The notes beneath the pieces are model-generated. The model searched no databases and was not told where the DNA came from. It saw only the letters and a list, made by a program, of their open reading frames with translations. From Archegozetes longisetosus (taxonomy: Eukaryota > Arthropoda > Arachnida > Sarcoptiformes > Trhypochthoniidae), in NCBI GenBank assembly GCA_018873245.2, contig JAEMBT020000008.1, positions 15,239,172 through 15,303,171 on the forward strand: DNA of 64,000 nt. The letters run 5' to 3'. This document shows positions 34,676 to 47,800 of this stretch, in pieces. Positions within the stretch are counted from its first letter, which is position 1; the number at the start of each line of letters is the position of its first letter. A program made the translations under genes and the position numbers.

Positions 34676-35823
34676 CTAAGTTTTGTTTTGCTGTCCATCG
34701 AAAAATTTGTGAATATTTTCACCTTTGCCGCATATGGTTTGTATTGCAGTGAAAGTGCAGAATCGTGGCCAATGGCCATTAGCTAACCGGGAGTAGGTTA
34801 GCTTCGAATTGTTGGCAACTGAATTCGCTCTCAAGCAGTAAAACAATTGAATATGACAGCAAATGAGTGACTCGCAAAAAGCATTGCTTACCATTTGTTA
34901 CGTTCTATCCAAGACTATCTAAAATTTACTTTGACAATCGATGATGGCATTTGTCGAACACCAAATAACTGAGTGCATGAAATTACAACAAATTAATGTA
35001 GGTCTAGTGATCGCGAAGACTCGGTTGAGTCGAGATAACGCAATTTTTCGATTTAGTCAAAGACAATCAGATTTTGTTAGTTCTCGAACGCTTTGCAAAC
35101 CTTTAAGTTCTAAACTCTGTAAAAGCAGCCAATAATCTGATATTTATGTCGAAGAGCTCTCCTTGATGTTGGAAACAGGTCTCGAAGTAATTGGCAGTCA
35201 TTATCAGTTGCATCCAATGTAAGTGATCTAATATGACATCCACTGAAAATAGCAATCGATGAAATTGCGACGAGAGTGATATTTTCCTTAATTTCAATGA
35301 TTGCAAATTCTATAACTCCGATTTTTGCTAATCCATCTGCTCTTAAGGGCTTTGTTTTTGTCGAGTCAATCAGCTGAAGAGTCAATGATGAAAAATTGGT
35401 ACAAAATTTTGCAAAATTCTTAAATTTGTTGCCCGAAAAAGCTGAAGGACAACAGTGAGTATAAATTTTTTCGATAGAATCAGGTAATTGTCTGAGACTA
35501 CTTTCAGTAATACAAGTGGAATTTGCAACAAGTGTCTTGGGACTTCTCGTTTGATAGATGACAGTAGTCAGCATTTCAATTACTTGAATGGACGCAACAA
35601 TGAGATACTTTAAATTTCCGTAACTTTCTCCTAATTTTCGCGTTTGCACAATTGTAAGTTCACTGCATTCCTCCAGGTTTACATTTAATAAATATGGACA
35701 AGTTTCAGCTAAGGTCTCGACAAAGTATTCATCAATAGTGAATCGACACAATAGGAGACATTGCAATTCTGAGAATTGAAGATTTGGCGTTAGTTCCGAA
35801 ACTTGATTGATAGTGTCATTGAT
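34676..35823 (-). pseudogene. Decayed leucine-rich-repeat (F-box/LRR-like) gene fragment
   Basis: The minus-strand frame 35110-35823 is open for 238 codons, lacks any ATG at its start (TAA directly upstream at 35824-35826) and reads like F-box-type LRRs: LAETCPYLLNVNLEECSELT, ESSLRQLPDSIEKIY and FCTNFSSLTLQLI. Near 35110-35300 the sense moves into other frames (FETCFQHQGELFDINIRLL in one, LQSLELKGLQSVRELTKSDC in another), and stops interrupt it before a last open stretch at 34676-34894. I see no start exon or F-box upstream. This pattern is best read as a pseudogene of an LRR protein. An alternative is a fast-evolving gene with unrecognised introns. The LRR assignment rests on spacing of Leu, Asn and Cys only. 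Confidence 0.4.
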
Positions 35824-36065
35824 TTAATTGTCTTTCACTCTTATGCTAAATCTAATATCTACTGTGTCGTAACAATTATCTCAACGGTCTTCAATTGGCA
35901 GAAACTAGCGATAACTCATCTATAGTATTTTGGTTTTTCAAAAATTTCAATATGTTTTGCCTTTTGCGGCAAACGTTCTCAGATCACTTATGAGTGTTTC
36001 AATTTTAAATAGTTTCAATAGCAATTTGGGTTCATTTCGATTGAGTCTTCAGCAAGGAATTGGCT

Positions 36066-36068
<3 letters not shown>

Positions 36069-36096
<28 letters not shown>
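36069..36096. repeat. (CT)14 microsatellite
   Basis: An uninterrupted run of about 14 CT dinucleotides. It is the longest simple repeat I noticed in the window, and it gives a spurious Ser-Leu run in one plus-strand frame. Confidence 0.9.
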
Positions 36097-36918
36097 AGTT
36101 TATGCCTCATAGCAATGCTTTTTTGTTGAGTCCTTGATTCGCACTCGAATTTCTTTCGACCATACCTCAATTTTGCACCTTTTCATCAGAACTTTGTTGT
36201 AAATGTTTTGCTGTTACTATATTTGATCGACATCAATGTATTGTGACGTTTGTCCACTTGAATTTGCTTCTTCTTGGAATTTTCCTGAAAGGATTGTCAT
36301 TTTCTATTCTTTGTGAAGGTTTTCCATTCTCGTAATCGTCCAAATTGTGAGCGCTTCTGCAAACGATCATTTTTTCTCCTCTAATACTTCTGTATTATGC
36401 TTCTTTCACTTACTGGTGGTTCTTTGTCATTCGAGGTGATGGCAGAATCAAAATTTTTATTCTTAAAGTATTTTTAAAAATGGTATCTTTCGGTTAGTTT
36501 GGCTAAGCACACTATTATTTTCAATAATGAAACTACTGCAATATGTAAACTAACTTTATTTAAAAAGTTGGAGCGCATTAGTAATAAAAATAAGTTGAGT
36601 TAAAAGTTAACTAATGTGCGTTCCAAAAACCACTTATCTCTTAGGCTTAGAAACAGTCTATATTGAACACAATTTAAAAGATGACTAAAATGTAGCCCTT
36701 GTCATACATTTATATACTTAATGTTTTAAATAATTAATTAATTTGATATGTTTAGTGTGCTTAATACTCGTATTGAGTGTGACTGACGCATTTCAATAAT
36801 AATAAACGTAGAACCGCTTCTCGCAAACCAAACAATATTATGTTTGACCGATTTCTCATTAATAAGTTTGAAATTGGGAAACAGAATCAAAGCTGTGCCA
36901 TCAGTGGTTATTATTAGA

Positions 36919-37411
36919 ATGTCGATCAACGTCCCTTTGCAAGCGAGCAAAAGGCTTAAGACAGATTACATGGAATTGATTAAAGAACACATACCTTATA
37001 CAAAAGCTCATCCTATGGAATATAATATTCTTGTCTGGCATTTGAAGATTCAAAGGATTCTCTATATTTTGATGGTTTATGTCACGGAATTCCAGAATTT
37101 GTTCTAGAATTTTCATATAGACCGTTAAATATTGAAATACTGACTCCGAGCGAAGGTCTCAGTGTAAGGTTAGGTTGTGTTGAAGTAGCAGTCATTTTCA
37201 ACCGTGAAGTCCAGCTCTAAATGGTTTGCTTAGCTTCATGTTAGAAAATAATGAAACAGCGATCGCAAGTTTGAGGTTTGGTCAAGTCAAGGAAAGATTT
37301 GCTAGTGAGAGCTGGGCTTTCAATTTGATGGGTGAAATATTCTGCCAATTATTTCTTCATTTAGTCAAACAGTTGATACAAAAACTAAAGAATTTGTCTC
37401 AAACCAATTAA
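36919..37411 (+). pseudogene. UBE2J2-like E2 ubiquitin-conjugating enzyme, probable processed pseudogene
   Basis: UBE2J2 (Ubc6-type) is a tail-anchored ER E2 enzyme of ER-associated degradation. From the ATG at 36919 the reading ASKRLKTDYMELIKEHIPY then HPMEYNILVWH matches the start of the UBC fold. At about 37043 the sense shifts frame to GLCHGIPEFVLEFSYRPLNI, LTPSEGL. It shifts again around 37155-37190, where the bases still spell KCKVRLCL, the segment with the catalytic Cys, out of frame with both sides. A stop follows at 37218-37220. From 37236 the frame LSFMLENNE, then ESWAFNLMGEIFCQLF, matches the helix after the active site. No introns are visible, and the C-terminal membrane anchor is absent. 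At least two frameshifts and a stop make it non-functional as E2. No poly(A) tract is visible. The family call is strong; retrocopy origin is inferred. Confidence 0.8.
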
Positions 37412-40400
37412 TCAAAGTCTGTATGAAATAATCAGTTTTAAAAGCGGAGTAAGAAATGAATTTGATGTTGAAAATTGACAAAGAGCTTGAATTGTATTCC
37501 TCATTAAAATGATTCTGAAATTTAGTTTTAAAGTTGACATTAGTGTTAAATGAAAATTTGTCGAAAAATTGAGATAATGACTCGTTAAGATTTATTAGAA
37601 AATAGTTGAGGCCATTAAAGAAATAATCACTTGTTAGAGAAATAAGTCATATTTATTGGCTCGCAATATTAACAGATGACCAAATCTCTGCTCACCTCAT
37701 TCTAAGTACGGTTGAGTTGTCAGACACATCTGACGAATTTCTGGTCATTAATGAAAGCTCACAGTCGAACACGTAGAGTATGACCTCTGATAAACATGGT
37801 TTCGCATCTTTATAATCTACGCATTTGATCCTCCTGGATATCACTCCAATAATGCAATTCTACATTATTATTAAGGTGTGCTTTCATTCTCGTCTACTAT
37901 CACTCTACTTTGTGATTCTTTATCATCAAACCAAACACAGAATATTATATAAAAACCAATTTACTTCAACTGAATAAGCAAACATATCGATGATGTATAT
38001 AATAGTTAAAACTAAAGCTAATATTTTTTCTCCTATGAAACTCATATCCAACGATATTGATTTGAAATAATAATTGATATCAGAGATAAAATAAGAAATT
38101 CTGTTGAAGTAGAATAGCTGTTGGGAAGTGAACTGTAACTTATTGGAGTTGGAAAAACGTAATATTCAAATTTAGTGAACATTCATATCCGTGCAGAAAC
38201 TCATATCTAACTTTTAGCTATCTAATTGTTTGGAGAAAACAATATTTTATTGTAAGTAACATAATCTTGAACTTATTTTTCACAAGTGCCGTATTGACTA
38301 AAAGATTAGGATTATCGATTAAATACTTTACTTATTTTGTTAAACTCTATTTTGGTTGCATACCTACTGATTAGAATTTTGCCAACTAGACTGCAATATT
38401 GGTTTTATATTCAAATAAGACTGGTTCAGGTTTACTATCATAATGCTATCTTGTGCAAACATTTCATTTTCAACTTTGCTCAGATGCATTTCGAAACCTA
38501 CAATATCTTTAAGACTACTTTGGAAGTGTTGTAGAAAATTTAACGGAGTTTGTCAAATTTTCTCAAGTTCAGTACTTATATCTATAGACTTAAGCCGTTA
38601 TTTTGAACCTTTTTATCGAATGTTCAGTCAAATGAATCAAATTTGAATCGAATAGAAAAAAGTTATTACGTATCTTGCTCGAACGTCTCACTGTTTTAAA
38701 ACCATTAAATCAACATCTAGATTATTAGAGACAATTTTTCAGCAAATTAAGTAACAGAGTTGACATTGAGCTTGAATTTGGTTCAAATTTAGTGTTATGG
38801 TCTAAAAATAAACCAGAAGATTACTAATCTCTTGAAATAGAATTTCAGGTGAAGTAATGAATCATTTTTGTTAAGCTTAGAGAAGAAAGTGGAAAAATTA
38901 GATTCTCTTGTGGCTGACTTGTAGTGAAGTGAGATGAAAGTTATCGTTAGTGTAAATGCGATAGTGTTGTCATATTCGTATTGGTTTGAGTAAAAAAATC
39001 AATAAAGTTATAACTTTTCACTAGAACTCACTGTAGTGTACATGTATATTAGACTGTATTGCACTGAACACACAATTCAAGCTTATACCTAAAAATATCG
39101 TTTTCAAAATTACCTTTTATTGTTCAAGTTTTGTTCAAACGGAATAAAGTTCAATACCAGGCTTTAAGCTCAACTATGAATCCTAATGTTTGCTCTTTAG
39201 AAAATGAAATATTGAATTGAGTGAGTTGTGAGAAGAGAGCGATTTTTGATATGCTAACAAAGCTAATACTTTCTTCAGTTCTAAACTTAGCTTTTCATTT
39301 GTACTCAATTTCAATAGGAGTGTGATGAGCGATGAGGGCATCAAATGCGCTCATTCACTGCAATTTATCGTTCCTAAAATCATTCAAAATATTCAATTAG
39401 AAATCCCACGAAAACACCCGAAAATCCTCAAAAAATCTTATTCAATATGTGAAACGGCGACGATTTTATTAAAATTTCATTATTTTCTATTAGCAACTGA
39501 TGTTAGATCTTAACAAATGATTAAAGCTGACTTCTACTGTATTTATCTAACAATAAAATGACTGAACATTGACTCAACATGTCTTTAGCCTGATCGAAAT
39601 TTTGGTGTCAACAGCAAACTATCGAGAGTCTTGTGTCTAATGCTTTTATTGCTAGTTCATATGTTTGAGCATTCTATCTTTAAGATCACAATCTTAAGAT
39701 AGAATCAAGTTTTCTGTTGAATTAGAAAAAATGCAACGCTTTATCAATTACCGTATTTTCGTTGTACTAAACAACTAAAATATTGTACTCGAAGCTTAAA
39801 GTTGCGATAAAGTGACATAAAGTTGAACTGTTCCATACTTCATCACAAACATTATAATTGACTCTAAATAAATTGAGATATGCATGACTGACAACCTTAG
39901 CTGCGTTCGCGTTCATTTTTAATGTACGCTCGAGCCATGAATGGATAATTCTGTGAACTTCTCGAAGAAATGTCACTTCGAAAATATGAAATGTATAGAT
40001 ATTGAAAAACGGTATTTGGTTAGACGAGCGTAACTGGTTAGAGATAAACTTACAACTTTGTTAAAAGTCATTAACATGAGCTGAAATTACTATTAAATGG
40101 AGATTCTCTGATAGTGATTAGGAACTCATTAATATGACTTACTGCGTTAGATTTAAATTGCAATATTTTTTGCAAAGTTTTTTGCTTAACGCGACTTTGC
40201 TTTAGTTGCGATTGTGAGTGTAGTTCAGCCTTTGACAGGTGTTTACTTATATTTAGAAACTTGACTTATATTCACAATGATTTGTAGTGATTTTTTGTCA
40301 AATTTCATATAATTGCTATATGACTACAAATTTAAATAAAATATATGCTCTAAAGGCATAAGAATTAAGTGACTTAAGGGAATTGATAGAAAAATAGACG

Positions 40401-40949
40401 TAAAATAAGTACAAAAATGGAAGCAGTAAAGTGTATGATAACGGAAAGAGTGACAGAATTTTGACAAGGTAGACAATTCCGGTTCAATTCATATTTTAAT
40501 GTTTGGGATTTGGAGGCAATGGTTGTGATTATACATCGCATATATCATTTACAAATTGGTCGACAGACGCACTGAAACGGATTGAAGAAACTGATATGAT
40601 TGGATAAATGAAGTTTCCTTCTTTCTTTGTGTATTCCAGCTTTAATAACTAGATATAATTTGATTTTAATAATCATTATAACTTTGACTTTCACTCCAGT
40701 TTCTATTATATGACACATTTGATTAATACTTGCCAGAAATTAGTTTAGAGCTTTCCAAACGTTTAGATTAAGTTATTTGATTCATGTTAACATCTCTGGT
40801 GGAGTCAATTTCAAAATTAAATAAATAGACGCTTCGTTTAGTTTATCAGATAATAAACTTGACTGAGAATTGAGTTGAAAAATATAGATTTATCATTTAT
40901 AAGATCTCTCTTCACACAAACTCATTTGACACAACTTGTGATTCTTGTA
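37412..40949. other. Gene-free stretch
   Basis: About 3.5 kb of AT-rich DNA without a recognised gene. Open frames here (38337-38646 plus, 39322-39513 plus, 39767-39976 minus) are short, compositionally biased and resemble nothing known. A small perfect-looking hairpin at 39672-39708 is listed separately. Confidence 0.5.
39672..39708. repeat. Short hairpin (inverted repeat)
   Basis: ATTCTATCTTTAAGAT is followed after about 5 bases by its near-perfect complement TCTTAAGATAGAAT, giving a stem of about 14 bp with one bulged base. No gene is close by. It may be a stray palindrome or the core of a tiny element. Confidence 0.6.
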
Positions 40950-41100
40950 TATAAAGTAATACCTCGATATAGCGAACCGCTAGGGATCAATAATTCACTT
41001 TCGCTATAACTATGTTTCATTATAAAGAGATAATTATCAGTTCAATAGTATGTGTTGGGACTGACTAAGTGCGTTTACTATATCGAGAAATGACTGTATA
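40950..41100. mobile_element. Small pogo/Tigger-type MITE
   Basis: The left end TAATACCTCGATATAGCGAA and the right end, read on the other strand (ACAGTCATTTCTCGATATAG), form imperfect terminal inverted repeats. The ACCTCGATATAGCGAAC type is typical of pogo/Tigger elements of the Tc1/mariner superfamily. TA dinucleotides at both borders would fit their TA target site. The whole is only about 150 bp, so it cannot encode a transposase. Exact ends are uncertain by a few bases. Confidence 0.65.
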
Positions 41101-44100
41101 AGATGTTTCTCTATAAATGACTTCTTATAATGACTTTAGTCTAATTGTGCAAAGAATTAAATAAAATATCGATGGTTAAGACAGTTTATTATTGGCTCGA
41201 AAATGAATACAAGCTATAAGTCGGCGTATGGCATTCAACGCCATAATAGTTAAACTTTCGAAATGATTGTTTCGCTAATTGTTTGCTCTTTAATTAAATA
41301 TTCAGATTTTCATGAACTGCATGTGATGCTAATAGCTTTTAGTCACGCCATAATTTGTCCAAATAGTTATCGAAGTTTTGTTGCATTTTAACTCAATTAA
41401 TTAACTGCCTCAATGTTTCTACACTTAATCATATGCTGTAAATAATAAAATACCATTAGTTGTCCTCAAATGCCATGAGAACTAGTATTAAATTTTCATC
41501 TGCGAGCACAATATCAAAATGCGAAACGTTGAGAGAATTGAATTCTTCTTATTAAAGGTATATTAATAACAAGATTAAGAACAAAACTTTGTGCATTTGC
41601 TGCAAGGAGTAGCCGTGTAATCAAATTGTAGGCAGAATAAAAACGAAAAGCTGCGTAAACTTTCAAAGTGCATATTCGTGTGGATATTCGAAAACTGACC
41701 TGAGATAGTTTGACCTGAGAACTTAGCACACTGCGCAATATTGTGTCCTTAAGGGCGAATTTACAGCGAAGTAAGCTTGTTAGAAATGAACACCTTTGAG
41801 TAGCTTTTGTTTGAATGAATGATCCATTATGATGTTTTGTTAATGCTAGCATAAACTAGTTTTCGAAGTAAATAATTATCTTCACCAATTGTTTTGCAAT
41901 TCCTATAAGCTTTGCTGAAACTCAATTTCTGGAATGTTTATTTTAAAACAGTTGCGTTCCAGACGAACATTTAAGGTTTGCCAGAGTTTAATTTGAAAAT
42001 CAAATTCAAACTGAGTAAAGCTTCTATTCTACAAGTCTCTCATTTTAAAAATGCATTCGGTGCAGTATAAACTTGTAAAATGAGCTGAAAAAAGAAAAAT
42101 TCAAAATAGCAGATAACAAAAACTGCATTTAAACGAGAGTTTTGTATAAGTATGTTGCAACCCATCATTAGGTGGACTAAAATAATTTTCAATCAGGACG
42201 ATTATGAATATTCTGCGTGAAAGGAGGGATTGCGATCTGTAGTTTTATGGCAGAATAATTAGTCCAGTTACTTTAGAAGCACGCAAATTAAGATAAAGAT
42301 AGAGTTGAGCAATCATTTCAATAAGATTCTAGTAGACAGTCAGCTGAGGATAGCATTCTGCAGACTTTTGCAGATGTGCTTTATTTGATCCCCAAATGAT
42401 CAGTGATTGTACAACGATGTCAAATAAGAGAATAACAGGTAACATCATGTCAGCATCATTTCAGGTGAACAAAATTGGATTTGCCTTCGCTAAGAATCCT
42501 ATTATTATTCTGAATCTATTTGAAAATTTTGATAAATTTCAAATCTTATTCTTTTAAACAACTCGCATTGACATCAAGTTTCACAAATGAAGCTTTTATT
42601 CGTCAAAACGACAAAATGACGCAAAAGGAATAACTGGCAATTATAGTGATTAGCACTAATGGAGTCTATTAATAATGACTCGACGTAACTTGCAGTTCAT
42701 TGTAAAATTATAAAGCTGTTTTATTTGATTGTTTCGAGAACAAAATTAGACTTCTATCATGTTGTAAGCAATTGTTTGGTCATAAATCCTACGCAACATT
42801 TGCTTATTGGAGATTTTCAACAGATATCTGAATTCCGTTTTGCTGAGCTTGTATTTGAAACAATTGGTCGGCGCGTATTTCGTGCGTCGACAATATAAAA
42901 GAAAAATCTCTGTAAGAGCTCAATATTGAAGCTTAAGAGACTAAAGTCATTTAGTAATTTCGGATGCTTCATTACTGCGTGAATAATTGGTTTTTTCATC
43001 TATTATCTGCCAAAAGCTATGCACAGTATAACTCATTGGTATGACTCGAATTAACATTGATTAAAATAGTAGTCTTTCCTTTTCTATTGAAACCCCATAA
43101 CCCGAGTCTTGTTCTCAACAACATTTTTTGTTGATTTGTACAACGAGACAGCACTTAACGGTTGGATAGAAAATGATATCTAAATTGTGACATAATTCGC
43201 AATAACACTAACTGCTTAACGAACTCGAGCAGAACCTTTAACTTTGTTGCGAATGGTGCTCTTCTCCGTCACTAGGGTAAAGCTTGCAGTTTTGCTGTCC
43301 CTCTCTACTTTTCAATTAATTATAAAAGATAGAGCTTTTGCACAAATGAATTTTTACAATGTAAACCTATCAAACATCTACTAGTGTTGTACTGCTAAAT
43401 CCAAAAGTATAAGTGCTTTTCAAGACATATCATTTTCTGTATATTTTTGATTGGGAGCTGTACTCAACTTAATTATAACATTTATATGTTTTGTATGAAT
43501 CACAAGAGATAAAGCGTTTATCTGTGAATCATATTCTAATTGTTTATCTGAATTACATCTTCAGTCTAAACAGTCGACTAATTAAAGTGATGCATAATGA
43601 AGTATACGTTTAAAGTAAAAAAGTGCACAACTTTTGAATTTGATAGTATATGTTGATATGTTGGCTACAATGCCATAGCTATCACTAAAGGAAGTGAGCT
43701 TGATCCTAAGCCTAGCCTTTCAATTCTCATGATGTGAATAAAAGTTAGTGATTAGCGCGATAATTATGATAAATAATAACTATAATTACATGGATTTCCA
43801 TTGGAAAATGCATTTTTTTCCTATTTTGTTCTAAGCGACGTGGCGCTTGTAATATGTGAATTTGTATTCACACTTTCACTTTACTAGTTCTGCGTTTATA
43901 CTGGTATAAAGCATTGAATCCAACATTATTCCAGTGAGTCTCTGCTTTCACGCATTTCTTTCATCTCCAATCGGATGATTTAGATGTTAGAGCAATGGAA
44001 AAAATGTAGCTATAGTTGAGAGAAACAGTTCACTCCTCATTCAGTGGAAGTGGATTTGAAATAAACCGAAACTTTTTAAAACTTGTCTTCATATAAGTTC

Positions 44101-44679
44101 TTGTAAAGAAACAAGAATCTAAATCAAATTATGTGATTCAATGCGTTTGCTGTCGTGGTCTGATTCTGAATCAAACTTTTCGAGAAATATATCTTTTATA
44201 TGTGTTGAAACTTTTGCTTTTGTGGCTTTGGTCAGTGTTTTTAGCATTTGATAAATTAACAAACTTTAGATGAAGTTCATTAAAATACTGTGCCAATCAA
44301 TAGCAAGATAATTATTTTTGGATAAATTGCTTATTCAACGTGTTTTCTCTGTTTGACTAACAAAGAATGAGGAAAATGTTTGCATTTTGAACAGATATCA
44401 TACGTGATATGATGTACGATTGATGAATAAGATTTGCTGATGGAACTGTAGTGGACATTAGTTAAAATGTGTGCAACACCTTAACTAGAAACTCATTAAT
44501 ATCTAATGTATGAGTCAATTTTTGAGAGTATCGTTCAGAAGATAGCCTAAGCTTTTCCAGATCTCTAATTCCCAGATTGGTTTCTACAGGTGTGCCTTAA
44601 ATATGACACTTGTTGGCAAAATGCTAACAGTTAAGTAATGTCTGCTATCGTATATTCTCATATCCATAAGCTAACAGTT
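41101..44679. other. Gene-free stretch
   Basis: No gene is recognised. The longest frame is 112 codons on the minus strand (41514-41852, ATG start). It encodes a basic Ser/Leu/Arg-rich peptide without a known counterpart and is probably chance. I saw no RNA gene or clear repeat. Confidence 0.45.
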
Positions 44680-44683
44680 TATC

Positions 44684-44830
44684 AGATTACACGATCATCT
44701 TCAGATGAATCTTCTCGATCATCATTATCAGGTTCAATTTTTGCTCCGTTCATCCAGTTTTGTCAGAACACAAGATTGAAGTCCAGGAATGAAAATCATT
44801 TCCGTCATATATAGCAATTTTCGGGTAAGT
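44684..44830 (-). mobile_element. Possible Ty1/copia-type gag remnant
   Basis: Minus-strand readings in two frames give AIYDGNDFHSWTSILCSDK, then after a one-base shift GWMNGAKIEPDNDDREDSSE. The order (a DGxxFxxW block, a short loop, a GW/LW block and then an acidic stretch with EP) resembles the N-terminal part of copia-type gag proteins. Stops follow at about 44690. Below 44600 a short reading EKLRLSSERYSQKL with DINEFLVKVLHTF could be its degraded continuation. No LTRs or pol motifs were found, so this is at best an isolated fragment. Confidence 0.35.
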
Positions 44831-47800
44831 TATCATTCAATTATATTTAATAGCAGCAAATCAGTCAAACCTTTTCAAAGTAACTTATCTTATTTAAAAG
44901 TGACCAAAAATGAGTCTATTTTTCATGTTTGTCGTGATTAGTCCCAAAAGTATAATTGAATTTCGAAACACGCGATGATATCTTCCTTAGTTTATTGTTA
45001 CATTCACTATTATACCATCGGATGTTTCTATATTTTGAAACGAACTGATCGACTTAAGCAATTGCAAGTAAAATTCAACTAATTATTCCATATATATTAA
45101 CAAAATAAAACAAATATCTCAAAATAGAATTGCTTTCCTTTATCACTTCAGACTGTGTTCATATATTTGTTGCTTTGGATATTTGATTTTTAACTTGTTT
45201 CCTACCCGGTATTCAATCTATTTGTCGAGTGAAGCTATACTTCAAAGTTAAAATAAATATTTAAAATTGTATACAAGACAACAATTCATTCAATTCGACT
45301 CATTGAGAAGAGTTTGAAATTTGAATGTTTGTCATTGAATTATGCTTATTTTGAACATTGTGGACATGGATTATTCAGAAAAATGATCGATAGAATATGA
45401 ATGTGTCATTTTTAATAAACTCGAGCACATTTATCATTATTGATCGTACTTTATAGGAAACTTTTTCTCTTAAGCCTTTTTCAGACTTTTAGGATTCTAG
45501 ACATGAATTTGATTCGTGAAGACATCAAACTTTTAGCCAAAGCAGTCTTTACAGTTGAATATTTGAAATTTTAAGTAAAACAGAAAAAGGAGGAAAAAAC
45601 ATTTTATGTTAAATGTGGGCATTAGGTGAAACTTGAATGAAGAACTGTTGCACCGCATTTTCCAAAAGTAGCAGTGTTATTCTCTCTGATATCATTTAAG
45701 CAGGTACTTTTAGCTATCGAGTCAAGTTTTTTACTTAAATTCCAAATCGAGTTATGCTAAACTAATCATACATTTTGTATTCCTAAACATAAAATGTAAC
45801 TGTAAGTCGTTTCATCTTCCCTTATATGATACATCATCTCATATACTAGGTATTAAAATTGATCAAAATTTTCCAAATATTGACTAGCTAAGGATTAGAA
45901 TTAGAATGAAAATGCTACATTCTTATTGAACTAATGAAGTGAAGTGATTTTGGGAAAATCTTACCGCGAGCTGTCACGAAATGCTGAGCTCATTTACATA
46001 TCTATTAATGAGTTTATCAAATTTTTATCTACTACGTGAAAAAATTGTAGTAACAATTAAAATATATCGATTCCTCATTAACTAGAACTTAAATAATTTG
46101 TGAATCATTAAATGAGGTTTTGTGTAAATACAAAATGTTTTTAATGAGAAGATTGTGACACTTTAGTAGAGAGTGTGATGTTCAATAGATTGATTGTTGA
46201 GAACGCTTGTATGAACGCAATCATGATAAATAAGACACATTAGTTTAATTGAAAACCAAAATTAATCAGCAATCATACAAATTGAGAATTTAGCTAATGA
46301 AATAGTTTGTGAAAAATGTAAAAATCAATGCTTTTCTCATTTGACTCGATAGAGTCAATTATGTGATTCAATAATTTATAAAAATTGCAATTTGCGCAAA
46401 AGACACTTCAGATTGAAAGTGGATACAACTATAAACCTAAAACTACATGAAACAAACGGCTTAAAGGGATATAGTTTAGCGTTATGTTCAATTTATTGAT
46501 GTGTTGGTCGAAAATAGGAATAAGATATTTATAAATCATATTTGTAGTGACATTACTGCTCATGTCCGACTCATTAATTGTATTGTCTCCTTAAAAGTGC
46601 TTTTTATCCATTAGAGTTTTTGATACATTTATTGGAAAATGGTTATAGCTGTTTACAAAAACAATTTATCTCTAAAGATCTCATCCTGTATATACCCGAT
46701 GGTATTTTTTTTTTTGAGTTTACATTTGCAAAAGGTATTATTTGATTAGTACTAAAAAATACTTTGACAATATTGGTATATCTACTTATGCCAATTCACA
46801 ACACATTCGCGCTCTGCAACAAAGATTGATTGATCGACTACAAAGACCTTTCCCTCAGATAACAAGAATAATCTTCAATCTAATAAGTAGAAAGCATTTG
46901 CCAAATGCATCTTTTTTGTGCTAATCAGTCGCGCCATCAAATATAAAACCTTTCCATGAAGACGTTGTCAATCCATTTTATGTGATTTTTGTAAAGCTTT
47001 CTTTATTGCAGGAATCATTGTTTCTATAAGTTATGTAAATAAATTGCTCAAATACAATTGTTCACATGTTATGCAAAGTATTCCTAATTGAATGAAAACA
47101 TATTATTTTCTAAGCATAAATCAAATTATCAACAAAACTGACTGCGAATTTGAAAGATTGAGCCAACATTTCAAATAAGTTCGATAATAAAATGAGTTCT
47201 GGTTATTTTAAGGAATTATGTAGAAGGTTTTGAGTTAAGACGCTAAAATTAAACAAAAGCAAAGTCTGAAGTGTTCCTCTTTTCAATAGCTACTTTGAAA
47301 AATATGGCACATTATTAAAAATATCAGTTTGTCAGATATATAGCATGCAACTTAAAAATAATTTAAAACATCGTGTTTGTCAAGGAATTAGTTTGAACGA
47401 AGAGAGAAAAGGAATCATACAATAAGTTGTTATTAAAAATGCATGAAAAGACTCACTGGTGTCTTTTTTAGTAATGCCTTATTGTGTTGCCATATATTTC
47501 AATATTTAATATGTTCAATATTTTCAACGTTTAATATTCCGTTGATCGAACAAAAAGTGTTTTGCCTCATTTCATCTTTTATTCATTAATTAAGAGTGTT
47601 TTTATCCAATTTACAAATTTATGGCACAGACAAAGAGCAAAGTGTTTATCATAATAGCAGAAGTAGAGAAGCTAATCTACTTGTAACAATAAGTGCACTT
47701 TTAAAAATTAAATTCTATATTCTTATAACTATTATTAGTTTGTAAGGAAAAAACTCTTTGTTTCGCTCTATCTATTACCATAAGTAACGAAGTGGCTGTT

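Noticed and set aside
41514..41852. 112-codon minus-strand frame with ATG
   Set aside because: It is basic and Ser/Leu/Arg-rich, shows no domain, splice context or relatives that I recognise, and frames of this size are expected by chance in several kilobases of spacer.
46742..46924. 60-codon plus-strand frame with protein-like composition
   Set aside because: It has no ATG start, no convincing donor or acceptor, and no recognised family.
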